From: Streptomyces sp. ITFR-16
Lineage (GTDB): Bacteria > Actinomycetota > Actinomycetes > Streptomycetales > Streptomycetaceae
NCBI RefSeq assembly: GCF_031844705.1
Contig: NZ_CP134609.1
Location: forward strand, 2,604,001 to 2,668,000
Length of the DNA: 64,000 nucleotides
Reading direction: 5' to 3'
Below the pieces are notes generated by a model. It saw only the letters and a list, made by a program, of their open reading frames with translations, made no database searches and was not told where the DNA came from. Of this stretch, positions 43,370 to 52,077 are shown piece after piece; position 1 is the first letter of the stretch, and every line of letters starts with the position of its first letter. Made by a program: the position numbers and the translations under genes.

Positions 43370-43375
43370 ATGCTC

Positions 43376-43510
43376 GTGCTCGCTGTCGCCGCAGGGAAAT
43401 CCGGTGCGAATCCGGAACTGTCCCGCAACGGTGTATTCGGTGTGCTTTTGTGCACCCGTCAGTCCGAGGACCTGCCGACAGCGCATCCGGCTCGACCGAA
43501 CCGGATGCCC
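43376..43510 (+). promoter_or_regulatory. adenosylcobalamin (B12) riboswitch
   Basis: The leader has the conserved core GCAGGGAAxxCCGGTGCGAATCCGG followed by ACTGTCCCGCAACGGTG (43391-43433) and the B12 box AGTCCGAGGACCTGCCG at 43461-43477. A hairpin follows (GCATCCGG 43483-43490 with CCGGATGC 43501-43508). A B12 riboswitch is known to repress nrdABS in S. coelicolor, so that class Ia reductase is made only when B12 (and hence the class II enzyme) is lacking. No U-rich terminator follows, so control is probably by masking translation; 124 bases remain before the nrdA start. Confidence 0.95.
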
Positions 43511-43633
43511 AGACGTCCGGGCCTCGCGGATGGGCCGGTGGACGCCGCACGGAGTGCTGCCCTGCCCGGGTCCCGCTCCGCCCGGCTGCCCCCGCTCCCC
43601 GCCGGCCCCGAGCCGAGCGAGGGAGAGCACCAC

Positions 43634-46060
43634 GTGACCATCGCGCCAGCCGATCCGGTTTCAGCGGCCGAGTCCGAAGCAGCCGAGGCCGAAGCGGTCC
43701 GGTCCGCCGGACCCGCGAAGGACGGACCGGGCACCGCACTGCTGCGGACCCTGACCGACCTCACCGCCGATCTGCCCGACACCGACCCCGGACGCGTCGC
43801 CGCCGCAGCCCTGCGCGGCCGCAACGCCCGGTCGGACGAGGCCGAGCTGTGTTCGCTGGCCACCGAGGCCGCCGCGGGCCTGATCTCCGAGGACCCCGCG
43901 TACTCCCGGCTCGCCGCCCGTCTCCTCACCCGCACCATCGCGGACGAGGCGGCCGGGCAGGGCGCGACGTCGTTCTCCGCCTCGGTCGCCGTCGGACACC
44001 GTGAGGGCCTGATCGCGGACCGCACCGCCGCGTTCGTGACGCTCCACGCGCAGGCCCTGGACGCGCTGATCGGGCAGTCGCTCGCGGACGGCGCCGACGA
44101 CCGCTTCGGCTACTTCGGCCTGCGCACCCTGCACAGCCGCTATCTGCTGCGCCACCCGCACACCCGCCAGGTCATCGAGACCCCGCAGCACTTCATGCTG
44201 CGGGTCGCCGCCGGGCTCGCGGAGGACGAATCCGAGCGCGCGCTCGGCGAGGTCGCCGCGCTGTACGGGCTGATGAGCCGGCTGGACTACCTGCCCTCCT
44301 CCCCCACGCTCTTCAACTCCGGCACCCGCCACCCGCAGATGTCCTCCTGCTATCTGCTGGACTCGCCGCTGGACGAGCTGGACTCGATCTACGACCGCTA
44401 CCACCAGGTCGCGCGGCTCTCCAAGCACGCCGGCGGCATCGGCCTCTCGTACTCCCGCATCCGTGCCCGCGGTTCGCTGATCCGCGGCACCAACGGCCAC
44501 TCCAACGGCATCGTGCCGTTCCTGAAGACGCTCGACGCCTCGGTCGCCGCCGTCAACCAGGGCGGCCGGCGCAAGGGCGCCGCCGCCGTCTACCTGGAGA
44601 CGTGGCACGCGGACATCGAGGAGTTCCTCGAACTGCGCGACAACACGGGTGAGGACCAGCGGCGCACGCACAACCTCAACCTGGCGCACTGGATCCCGGA
44701 CGAGTTCATGCGCCGGGTCGACGCGGACGGGACCTGGTCGCTGTTCTCCCCGGCCGACGTGCCCGAGCTGGTCGACCTGTGGGGCGACGCGTTCGACGCC
44801 GCCTACCGGGCCGCCGAGGCCAAGGGCCTCGCCCGCAAGACCATGCCGGCGCGTGAGCTCTACGGCCGGATGATGCGGACCCTCGCGCAGACCGGCCAGG
44901 GCTGGATGACGTTCAAGGACGCCTCCAACCGGACCGCGAACCAGACCGCCGAGCCGGGCCGCGTCGTGCACTCGTCCAACCTGTGCACGGAGATCCTGGA
45001 GGTCACCGACGACGGCGAGACGGCCGTCTGCAACCTCGGTTCGGTCAACCTCGGCGCGTTCGTCGCCGACGGCACGATCGACTGGGAGCGCCTGGACGCC
45101 ACCGTCCGTACGGCCGTGACCTTCCTCGACCGCGTGGTGGACATCAACTTCTACCCGACCGAGCAGGCCGGCCGGTCCAACGCCCGCTGGCGGCCGGTGG
45201 GTCTGGGCGCGATGGGCCTCCAGGACGTCTTCTTCCAGCTGCGGCTGCCGTTCGACTCCCCCGAGGCCCGCGCGCTCTCCACGAAGATCTCCGAGCGCAT
45301 CATGCTGGCCGCCTACGAGGCGTCCTGCGATCTCGCCGAGCGGTCGGGTCCCCTCCCCGCCTGGTCCGAGACGCGTGCCGCCCGGGGTGTGCTGCACCCC
45401 GACCACTACGCCACCGAGCTGAGCTGGCCGGAGCGCTGGGACGCCCTGCGCGCCCGGGTCGCGAAGACCGGGATGCGCAACTCGCTGCTGCTGGCCATCG
45501 CGCCGACGGCGACGATCGCCTCCATCGCGGGTGTGTACGAGTGCATCGAGCCGCAGGTCTCCAACCTCTTCAAGCGCGAGACGCTCAGCGGTGAGTTCCT
45601 CCAGGTCAACGGCTATCTGGTCGACGAGCTGAAGCGGCTCGGCGTATGGGACGCGCGGACCCGCGAGGCGCTGCGCGAGGCGAGCGGCTCGGTGCAGGGA
45701 TTCGCCTGGATCCCCGAGGACGTGCGGGCGCTGTACCGCACGGCGTGGGAGATCCCGCAGCGCGGCCTGATCGACATGGCGGCGGCCCGTACGCCGTTCC
45801 TCGACCAGAGCCAGTCGCTCAACCTGTTCCTGGAGACGCCGACGATCGGCAAGCTCTCCTCGATGTACGCGTACGCCTGGAAGCAGGGGCTGAAGACGAC
45901 GTACTACCTGCGCTCCCGCCCCGCGACCCGGATCGCGCGTGCCGCGTCCGGCCAGACGGCGGCCGCCGCCCCCATTCCCGTACAGCAGGCCGGCGCGCCC
46001 GACGCGGACGCGATCGCCTGCTCCCTCGAAAACCCCGAGTCCTGCGAGGCCTGCCAGTAA
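43634..46060 (+). CDS. nrdA: class Ia ribonucleoside-diphosphate reductase large subunit
   Basis: 808 aa catalytic subunit (alpha), reducing ribonucleoside diphosphates with NrdB. Substrate-site motifs are SSPTLFNSGTRHPQMSSCYLLDS (first redox Cys), HSSNLCTEI (N-x-C-x-E, radical Cys and Glu) and TAVCNLGSVNL (second redox Cys). The C-terminal swinging-arm pair is in CSLENPESCEACQ. The N-terminus (first ~60 residues, Ala/Glu-rich) shows no VxKRDG-type ATP-cone, so dATP overall-activity inhibition may be missing. GTG 43634 follows GGGAGAGC. The B12 riboswitch upstream controls the operon, and its stop overlaps the nrdB ATG (TAATG). Confidence 0.95.
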   Translation: MTIAPADPVSAAESEAAEAEAVRSAGPAKDGPGTALLRTLTDLTADLPDTDPGRVAAAALRGRNARSDEAELCSLATEAAAGLISEDPAYSRLAARLLTRTIADEAAGQGATSFSASVAVGHREGLIADRTAAFVTLHAQALDALIGQSLADGADDRFGYFGLRTLHSRYLLRHPHTRQVIETPQHFMLRVAAGLAEDESERALGEVAALYGLMSRLDYLPSSPTLFNSGTRHPQMSSCYLLDSPLDELDSIYDRYHQVARLSKHAGGIGLSYSRIRARGSLIRGTNGHSNGIVPFLKTLDASVAAVNQGGRRKGAAAVYLETWHADIEEFLELRDNTGEDQRRTHNLNLAHWIPDEFMRRVDADGTWSLFSPADVPELVDLWGDAFDAAYRAAEAKGLARKTMPARELYGRMMRTLAQTGQGWMTFKDASNRTANQTAEPGRVVHSSNLCTEILEVTDDGETAVCNLGSVNLGAFVADGTIDWERLDATVRTAVTFLDRVVDINFYPTEQAGRSNARWRPVGLGAMGLQDVFFQLRLPFDSPEARALSTKISERIMLAAYEASCDLAERSGPLPAWSETRAARGVLHPDHYATELSWPERWDALRARVAKTGMRNSLLLAIAPTATIASIAGVYECIEPQVSNLFKRETLSGEFLQVNGYLVDELKRLGVWDARTREALREASGSVQGFAWIPEDVRALYRTAWEIPQRGLIDMAAARTPFLDQSQSLNLFLETPTIGKLSSMYAYAWKQGLKTTYYLRSRPATRIARAASGQTAAAAPIPVQQAGAPDADAIACSLENPESCEACQ

Positions 46061-47076
46061 TGAGCTCCAACGAAGACAAGAACCTGCTCGACCCGGGCTT
46101 CGAACTGACCCTGCGTCCCATGCGCTACCCGGACTTCTACGAGCGCTACCGGGACGCGATCAAGAACACCTGGCACGTGGAGGAGGTCGACCTCCACTCC
46201 GACGTGGCGGACCTCGCCAAGATGTCGCCCGCCGAACAGCACCTGATCGGGCGGCTGGTGGCGTTCTTCGCGACCGGTGACTCGATCGTCTCCAACAACC
46301 TCGTGCTGACGCTGTACAAGCACATCAACTCCCCCGAGGCGCGGCTGTACCTGTCGCGGCAGCTCTTCGAGGAGGCCGTGCACGTCCAGTTCTATCTGAC
46401 GCTGCTGGACACCTACCTGCCCGACCCGGACGACCGGGCGGCCGCCTTCGACGCGGTCGAGGAGATCCCGTCGATCCGCGAGAAGGCGCAGTTCTGCTTC
46501 CGCTGGATGGACTCGGTCGAGAAGATCGACCGGCTGGAGACGAAGGCCGACCGCCGCCGCTTCCTGCTGAACCTGATCTGCTTCGCGGCGTGCATCGAGG
46601 GGCTGTTCTTCTACGGCGCCTTCGCGTACGTGTACTGGTTCCGCTCGCGCGGGCTGCTGCACGGCCTCGCCACGGGGACCAACTGGGTCTTCCGCGACGA
46701 GACCATGCACATGAACTTCGCGTTCGAGGTCGTGGACACCGTCCGCAAGGAGGAGCCCGACCTCTTCGACGACGCCCTCGAACAGCAGGTCACCGACATG
46801 CTGAAGGAGGCCGTCGAGGCGGAGCTTCAGTTCGGCCGCGACCTGTGCGGCGACGGGCTGCCCGGCATGAACACCGAGTCGATGCGCGCGTACCTGGAGT
46901 GCGTCGCCGACCAGCGGCTCACCCGGCTGGGCTTCCCCGCGGTGTACGGCTCCGAGAACCCGTTCTCGTTCATGGAGCTCCAGGGCGTCCAGGAGCTGAC
47001 GAACTTCTTCGAGCGCCGCCCGTCCGCCTACCAGGTGGCCGTCGAGGGCACGGTCGGCTTCGACGACGAGTTCTAG
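46060..47076 (+). CDS. nrdB: class Ia ribonucleoside-diphosphate reductase small subunit
   Basis: 338 aa R2-type ferritin-like subunit that houses the di-iron tyrosyl radical. Metal ligands are visible in EEVDLHSDVADLAKMSPAEQHLIGR, in ARLYLSRQLFEEAVHVQFY (E-x-x-H) and in TNWVFRDETMHMNFAFEVV (E-x-x-H). The C-terminal tail ending EGTVGFDDEF is the NrdA-docking peptide. The ATG overlaps the nrdA TAA by one base, so the subunits are coupled. A small antisense gene and the AraC-type nrdS follow. Confidence 0.95.
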   Translation: MSSNEDKNLLDPGFELTLRPMRYPDFYERYRDAIKNTWHVEEVDLHSDVADLAKMSPAEQHLIGRLVAFFATGDSIVSNNLVLTLYKHINSPEARLYLSRQLFEEAVHVQFYLTLLDTYLPDPDDRAAAFDAVEEIPSIREKAQFCFRWMDSVEKIDRLETKADRRRFLLNLICFAACIEGLFFYGAFAYVYWFRSRGLLHGLATGTNWVFRDETMHMNFAFEVVDTVRKEEPDLFDDALEQQVTDMLKEAVEAELQFGRDLCGDGLPGMNTESMRAYLECVADQRLTRLGFPAVYGSENPFSFMELQGVQELTNFFERRPSAYQVAVEGTVGFDDEF

Positions 47077-47090
47077 ACCGCCCGGACCGG

Positions 47091-47303
47091 CTAGATCCGC
47101 GCCCAGCTCCTGACGTACGGACGCCGTGCGGCCCCCACCGGCCGTGCGGCGTCCGCCGTTTCCGGCGGCTCGGCACTCCGGGCCCGTTCCGCCTCCCGGA
47201 GCAGGCGGTCGATGCGGCGTTCCCGGGCGGCGCCGACGAGCGCCGGCAGCAGCACGAGAGCGAAAACAGCGGAAATGCCCAGGTAGTTCATGAATGTGTT
47301 CAT
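47091..47303 (-). CDS. small single-span membrane protein
   Basis: 70 aa. One membrane span near the N-terminus (YLGISAVFALVLLPALVGAA) is followed by a basic/acidic amphipathic tail (RERRIDRLLREAERARSAEPPE). I do not recognise the family. It lies between nrdB (convergent) and nrdS (divergent), 81 bases from nrdS. The ribosome binding site is weak, but codon usage and the clear span support a real gene. Confidence 0.55.
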   Translation of the reverse strand: MNTFMNYLGISAVFALVLLPALVGAARERRIDRLLREAERARSAEPPETADAARPVGAARRPYVRSWARI

Positions 47304-47338
47304 GGCTCTACTGTCGTCGCTTCCGGCCGGTCGCATCA

Positions 47339-47385
47339 GTGGCAGGACTGTCATAGAGCATCGAATTACTGCCACACTGGTGGCA
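47339..47385. promoter_or_regulatory. candidate AraC/GlxA-type operators upstream of nrdS
   Basis: Three TGGCA-core elements occur in 47 bases: GTGGCAG (47339-47345), CTGCCAC (47369-47375, inverted, perfect 7 bp dyad with the first) and GTGGCA (47380-47385). The last pair also forms TGCCAC-ACTG-GTGGCA, which ends in the nrdS start codon. The TGGC core resembles sites of AdpA/GlxA-type regulators, so autoregulation by NrdS is plausible. Confidence 0.5.
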
Positions 47386-48359
47386 TGCTGAAGAATGTCG
47401 CCGCCCTTCTCCTCGACGAGGTCCACCCCTTCGAACTCGGCGTCCTGTGCGAGGTCTTCGGACTCGACCGCAGCGACGAGGGCCTGCCCGTGCACGATTT
47501 TGCCGTGGTCTCCGCCGAGGGCCCGCAGCTGCGGACCCACGCCGGTTTCACCATCAGCACGCCGTACGGCCTCGACCGGCTCGAAGAGGCCGATCTCATC
47601 GCCGTACCGGCCGGCAGCCACTTCATGGACCGGGAGTACCCCGAGGAGGTCCTGGACGCGCTGCGCCGGGCCGTCGACCGGGGCGCGCGGGTGCTCAGCG
47701 TCTGCTCGGGGGCGTACGTGCTGGGCGCGGCCGGCCTGCTGGACGGCCGGCGCTGCACCACGCACTGGCGCCACGCCGCGGAGCTGGCCCGCCGCTTCCC
47801 GAAGGCCAAGGTGGAGCCGGACGTGCTGTACGTGGACGAGGGCCCGGTCATCAGCTCGGCGGGGACGGCCGCGGGCATCGACGCATGCCTGCATCTGGTC
47901 CGCCAGGCGTACGGACCGGCCGCCGCCAACACCATCGCGCGCCGCATGGTGGTGCCCCCGCACCGCGACGGCGGGCAGGCGCAGTACATCCAGCGCCCGC
48001 TGCCGCGCACCCGCTGCGACACGGTCGGCGACACCCTCGCCTGGATGGAGCGCCACCTCGACCGCGAGATGACCGTCGAGCAGCTGGCCGCCCAGGCGCA
48101 CATGTCGCCGCGCACCTTCGCCCGCCGCTTCCAGCAGGAGACGGGCACCACCCCGTACCGCTGGCTGCTGCGGCAGCGGGTGCTGCTGGCCCAGCATCTG
48201 CTGGAGACCTCCGATGAAACAATGGACACGATCGCCGGTCAGGCGGGCTTCGGCAATGCGGCGGCCCTGCGCCACCAGTTCGTACGCTCGTTGGGCACCA
48301 CGCCGAACGCGTACCGCAGGACCTTCCGGGGCCCGTCCGATCTGACCGAAGTCGCCTGA
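47385..48359 (+). CDS. nrdS: AraC-family regulator with DJ-1/PfpI domain
   Basis: 324 aa GlxA-like regulator. Residues ~1-180 are a DJ-1/PfpI amidotransferase-like domain (VAALLLDEVHPFELGVLCEVFGLDRSDEG, and RVLSVCSGAYVLGAAGLLDGRRCTTHW with the nucleophile-elbow Cys). Residues ~220-315 hold two AraC HTH motifs (EMTVEQLAAQAHMSPRTFARRFQQETGTTPYRWL and TMDTIAGQAGFGNAAALRHQFVRSLGTTPNAYRR). The third gene of the S. coelicolor nrdABS operon encodes an AraC-like protein of this kind, hence the symbol. Here a small gene on the other strand and 308 bases separate it from nrdB, so it may also have its own promoter. Confidence 0.85.
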   Translation: MLKNVAALLLDEVHPFELGVLCEVFGLDRSDEGLPVHDFAVVSAEGPQLRTHAGFTISTPYGLDRLEEADLIAVPAGSHFMDREYPEEVLDALRRAVDRGARVLSVCSGAYVLGAAGLLDGRRCTTHWRHAAELARRFPKAKVEPDVLYVDEGPVISSAGTAAGIDACLHLVRQAYGPAAANTIARRMVVPPHRDGGQAQYIQRPLPRTRCDTVGDTLAWMERHLDREMTVEQLAAQAHMSPRTFARRFQQETGTTPYRWLLRQRVLLAQHLLETSDETMDTIAGQAGFGNAAALRHQFVRSLGTTPNAYRRTFRGPSDLTEVA

Positions 48360-48451
48360 TCGGCCGGAGATCGGACATCGGATCATTCGTCCAACCGATT
48401 CCCGCGTCTGTCCATGGACCGGGCCGCCCCGCGCGCGTCAGGGTCACCGGC

Positions 48452-50365
48452 ATGGACATCCGGACGGCACGACGAAGGATCATCGGGGCCGTGGTGGCCG
48501 CGCTCGCCGCCACCGCGCTGCCCCTGCAGAGCGCATCGGCCCGGGAGGCGCCGCCGGGACCGCCGCCCGAGGTGCTGCCCTCGCTGCGGCAGTGGCGGCC
48601 CGCCGAGGGCGAGTTCACGCTCACCGACCGGGCCAGGATCGTGCTGGACGGGGTACGGGAGCGGCGCACGGCGGCCGACGCGGCCCGGTTCGCGGGCGAA
48701 CTGTCGGGCGGCGCCCCGGTGTCACGCGGCCGGGCCCGGGCCGGTGACATCGTGCTGCGCCAGGACGCCTCGCTGAAGGGCGCGCTGGGCGCGGAGGGCT
48801 ACCGGCTGGAGGTCGGCGACCGGGTCACGGTCACCGCGGCGACCTCGGCGGGGGTCTTCTACGGCTCGCGCACGGTGCTCCAGCTGCTGAACGACGACGG
48901 GCGGGCCGCGCGCGGCTCGGCGACCGACGTGCCCGCGTACCGCGAGCGCGGGGTCGGGGTCTGCGCCTGCTACATCCATGTCTCGCTGCCCTGGTTCGAG
49001 CGGCTGATGAAGGACATGGCATCCCAGAAGCTCAACCAGCTCTGGATCGAGGCGAAGGTCAGGAGCGACACCGACCCGAAGTCCGCGTTCTGGGGCTACT
49101 ACACCAAGCCGCAGGTCCGCGCCCTGGCCGCGCTGGCGAAGAAGTACCACATCGACCTGGTGCCGGAGATCAACTCCCCCGGCCACATGGACACCTATCT
49201 GGAGAACCACCCCGAGCTCCAGCTCAAGGACAAGGACGGCATCGCCTCCCCGCCCCGGCTGGACATCTCGCGGCCCGAGGCGCTGACGTACTACACCTCG
49301 CTGGTGGACGAGGCCCTGAAGGTGTGGGACACCCGCACCTGGCACATGGGTGCCGACGAGTACATGCTCGGCTCCTCCTACCCGGACTACCCGCAGCTCC
49401 AGGCGGCCGCGACCGCGAAGTTCGGCGCCTCGGCCACCCCGGACGACCTCTTCGTCGACTTCATCAACGAGGTCAACACCCATGTGAAGGCCGGCGGGCG
49501 GTCACTGCGGATCTGGAACGACGGGCTGGTCGGCCACAACGGCCTCGTCCCCCTGGACCGCGACATCACCGTCGAGCACTGGCTCGGCGGCGGCACCATC
49601 CAGCAGCCCTCCGAGCTGCTGGCCGAGGGCCGCCCGGTGATGAACTCGGCGTACTCCCTCTACCTGGTGCGCGGCGGCTTCACGATGGACACCCGCACGC
49701 TGTACGAGAGCGGCTGGACGCCGCTGTCCTTCGAGGGCCAGACGCTGCCGGCCGGGGCGGCGAACCTGACCGGCGCCAAGATCAGCCTGTGGCCGGACAG
49801 CGCGGCGGCCGAGACCGAGAACGAGGTCGAGGCGAAGGCATTCATGCCGCTGCGCTTCCTGGCCCAGGCCACCTGGGGCGGCCCGGAACCCAGTGGCACG
49901 TACGCCGGTTTCGAGGCCCTGGCCCGGCGCATCGGGCACGCCCCGGGCTGGGAGAACACCGACCGCGCCCCGCTGGCCGACGGTACGTACCGGCTGACGG
50001 CGGGCGCGAAGGCGCTGGCGCCCGGCGCGGACGCCGGAGTGGCGCTGGCCCGGGACCGGACGGCCGCCTGGAGGCTGACCGCGACCGCCGACGGCTACTA
50101 CACGGTGGCGTCCGCCACGAGCGGTCTGTGCCTGGACGTGGTGCGCGGGAAGAAGTACCTGGGCGCCCCGCTGGAGGTGGGTGCGGAGCTGTCGCTCGGC
50201 ACCTGCTCGGCGGGCGCCCGCACCCAGCGCTGGCAGCTGGAGTCCGGTCCCGGCGGCCTGGTCGTGCGCAACGCCGTCTCGCAGCTCGGTCTGACGGAGC
50301 GGTCCCCGGACGGGGCCGCGGTGCAGACGACGGGCGGGACGCGCCTGGCGGCGAAGTCCGCCTGA
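48452..50365 (+). CDS. secreted GH20 beta-N-acetylhexosaminidase with ricin-type lectin domain
   Basis: 637 aa. A signal peptide (IIGAVVAALAATALPLQSASA, cleavage near residue 30) precedes the GH20b domain (~40-150). The GH20 TIM barrel (~160-490) follows, with VPEINSPGHMDTYL and the catalytic pair Asp302-Glu303 in WHMGADEYMLG (usual motif GGDE; here GADE). The last ~130 residues form a ricin-like carbohydrate-binding domain (GLCLDVVRGKKYLGAPLEVG and AGARTQRWQLE). It should release GlcNAc from chitin or glycan ends outside the cell. No dre site is evident upstream. A strong hairpin follows. Confidence 0.9.
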   Translation: MDIRTARRRIIGAVVAALAATALPLQSASAREAPPGPPPEVLPSLRQWRPAEGEFTLTDRARIVLDGVRERRTAADAARFAGELSGGAPVSRGRARAGDIVLRQDASLKGALGAEGYRLEVGDRVTVTAATSAGVFYGSRTVLQLLNDDGRAARGSATDVPAYRERGVGVCACYIHVSLPWFERLMKDMASQKLNQLWIEAKVRSDTDPKSAFWGYYTKPQVRALAALAKKYHIDLVPEINSPGHMDTYLENHPELQLKDKDGIASPPRLDISRPEALTYYTSLVDEALKVWDTRTWHMGADEYMLGSSYPDYPQLQAAATAKFGASATPDDLFVDFINEVNTHVKAGGRSLRIWNDGLVGHNGLVPLDRDITVEHWLGGGTIQQPSELLAEGRPVMNSAYSLYLVRGGFTMDTRTLYESGWTPLSFEGQTLPAGAANLTGAKISLWPDSAAAETENEVEAKAFMPLRFLAQATWGGPEPSGTYAGFEALARRIGHAPGWENTDRAPLADGTYRLTAGAKALAPGADAGVALARDRTAAWRLTATADGYYTVASATSGLCLDVVRGKKYLGAPLEVGAELSLGTCSAGARTQRWQLESGPGGLVVRNAVSQLGLTERSPDGAAVQTTGGTRLAAKSA

Positions 50366-50373
50366 GCCCCGCA

Positions 50374-50407
50374 CGCGTGGGGCCCGTCCGCCGACGGGCC
50401 CCACGCG
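50374..50407. terminator. bidirectional hairpin after the GH20 gene
   Basis: A perfect 15 bp stem (50374-50388 with 50393-50407) with a CGCC loop between the convergent GH20 and M15 peptidase genes. Confidence 0.85.
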
Positions 50408-50412
50408 CGGCT

Positions 50413-51144
50413 TCAGATACCGCAGTTGGGCGCCGACCAGAAGTGGCTGGGGCCCTGGTTCACGTGGACGTGGTCGTTGTGGTCCGGGTAGCCCGGGCCG
50501 AGGATCCCGTTGAACCCGTGGTAGCGGGCCTCCTTGGCCAGGGTGCAGAAGGCGATCCCGCCCAGGTCGGCCGCGTCCCCGTACAGATGGCGGCTGTTGG
50601 AGGCGCCGCCGACCGCGCTGTTGCAGGACGTGGAGCGGAAGCCGCTGTTGATGGTGATCGGGTGGTCACCGAGCGCGTGGCGCAGCGCCTCCAGCTTCCA
50701 CATGGTGCTCAGCGCGTTGGCCTTCGCCGTGCCCGCCGCGACGGCACCACCCGCCCAGGTGCTGTTGCACCGGTTGAGTTCGGCGTAGGTGAAGTGCGCC
50801 GGGGTGCAGTCGTTGTCCTGGAGGGCGTACAGCTTGGCCTGGGTGGCGGGCCCCGCGACACCGTCGGCGGCCAGCCCGTAGGCGGCCTGGAAGCGCTTGA
50901 CGGCGGCGGTGGTGGCCGGGCCGTACGAGCCGTCGATGGCGAGTACGGAGTTGTAGCCGGGGTAGCCGGCCACCCGGATCTGGAGCTGGACGACATCGTT
51001 GCCGGTGGCGCCCGGGGACAGGGTGCGGGTCCAGGTGTAGCAGCCGTCGGCCTGGGCCGCGCCGGCGGTGACCACGACCCCGCCCAAGGCGAATGCCATG
51101 GTCATGACAAGGCCGAGCAGCAGTCGTGCGGAACGTCTGAGCAT
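50413..51144 (-). CDS. secreted zinc D-Ala-D-Ala carboxypeptidase-like protein (M15A with PG-binding domain)
   Basis: 243 aa. A signal peptide (LLLGLVMTMAFALGGVVVTAGAAQA) precedes a PG_binding_1 domain (~45-110, IDGSYGPATTAAVKRFQAAYGLAADGVAGPATQAKL). The peptidase M15A domain (~115-243) has zinc ligands in NSRHLYGDAADL (H-x6-D) and DHVHVNQ (H-x-H). Several Cys suggest disulfides. It resembles the classical Streptomyces zinc DD-peptidase that trims peptidoglycan stem peptides outside the cell. AGGGAG precedes the ATG, and a promoter candidate lies upstream. Confidence 0.9.
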   Translation of the reverse strand: MLRRSARLLLGLVMTMAFALGGVVVTAGAAQADGCYTWTRTLSPGATGNDVVQLQIRVAGYPGYNSVLAIDGSYGPATTAAVKRFQAAYGLAADGVAGPATQAKLYALQDNDCTPAHFTYAELNRCNSTWAGGAVAAGTAKANALSTMWKLEALRHALGDHPITINSGFRSTSCNSAVGGASNSRHLYGDAADLGGIAFCTLAKEARYHGFNGILGPGYPDHNDHVHVNQGPSHFWSAPNCGI

Positions 51145-51180
51145 GAGGGCTCCCTACCGCTGTGAAGGTTGTGGTGCACG

Positions 51181-51209
51181 AGCCTGGCGGACGAGTCGAC
51201 GCGCGTCAA
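51181..51209 (-). promoter_or_regulatory. candidate promoter of the M15 peptidase gene
   Basis: On the minus strand TTGACG (51209-51204), a 17-base spacer and CAGGCT (51186-51181) form a fair housekeeping-type promoter 36 bases upstream of the ATG. Confidence 0.4.
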
Positions 51210-51272
51210 CTACGCGTGTAGAAACAGCAGTTGGACACCGGGAGCCAATGTACGGAATCGTCCCCGGAAACG

Positions 51273-51314
51273 CCGCGCGGGCCCGGGCCGGCGTACCGGG
51301 ACGGGCCCGCGCGG
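51273..51314 (-). terminator. hairpin terminator of def
   Basis: A perfect 13 bp stem (51273-51285 with 51302-51314) with a 16-base loop, 17 bases after the def stop on the minus strand and upstream of the M15 gene promoter. Confidence 0.75.
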
Positions 51315-51331
51315 TCGCGCGTGCGGCGGGA

Positions 51332-51970
51332 TCAGTCGTTCGGGACGGTCTCGTAGCGCGGGGTGTTCTCCGCCATCTGCCGCAGCGCGTCCTTGCGGTC
51401 GCGCTTGGAGAGGCGGTCGATGTACAGGTAGCCGTACAGGTGGTCCGTCTCGTGCTGGAGGCAGCGGGCGAAGTAGCCGCTGCCGCGCACCTTGACCGGG
51501 TTGCCCTTGGCGTCCTGGCCGCGCACCACCGCGTAGTCCGGGCGGGCCAGCGAGGCGTACGCCGTCGGGACCGAGAGGCAGCCCTCGTTGGAGTCGTCCA
51601 GCACCCTGTCCTCGGGCGGCAGCTCGTCGAGCACCGGGTTGCAGATGGCGCCCGTGTGCCGCACCCCGTCGTCGTCCGGGCAGTCGTAGACGAAGACCTT
51701 GAGGTCCACCCCGATCTGGTTCGCCGCCAGGCCCACGCCCTCGGCCGTCCGCTGGCTGGCGAACATGTCGTCGATCAGCTGGGCCAGCTCGTCGTCGAAC
51801 GCGGTGACGTCCTTGCACTCCTTGTGCAGGACCGGGTTGCCCACGACCGTGATCGGGCGGGAGGTGCCGCGCTCGCGGTGTGCCGCCTCGCGCGCCTCAC
51901 AGTCCTCGGTGTCGACCAGGAACCCTTCCTCGTCGACGCTGATCTGCTCGTCGGTCTCCTGCTGCGCCAT
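51332..51970 (-). CDS. def: peptide deformylase
   Basis: 212 aa metallo-enzyme that removes the N-formyl group from nascent proteins at the ribosome exit. The three catalytic motifs are [10 protein letters not shown] (78-87), EGCLSVP (129-135, metal ligand Cys131) and HETDH (173-177, two His ligands and catalytic Glu). The ~35-residue acidic N-terminal extension ([24 protein letters not shown]) is longer than in E. coli Def but usual for one actinobacterial type. It stands as a single gene. Confidence 0.95.
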   Translation of the reverse strand: MAQQETDEQISVDEEGFLVDTEDCEAREAAHRERGTSRPITVVGNPVLHKECKDVTAFDDELAQLIDDMFASQRTAEGVGLAANQIGVDLKVFVYDCPDDDGVRHTGAICNPVLDELPPEDRVLDDSNEGCLSVPTAYASLARPDYAVVRGQDAKGNPVKVRGSGYFARCLQHETDHLYGYLYIDRLSKRDRKDALRQMAENTPRYETVPND

Positions 51971-52077
51971 GTCCGCCGTACGCCTTCCTCACAACCTGAA
52001 ACCCGGGGGCCGCGGCTCGTTTGGAACCCGGGCGCCCGAGCACCGGAATCGGTGCCCGTACAGCCTACGGGCACCCG

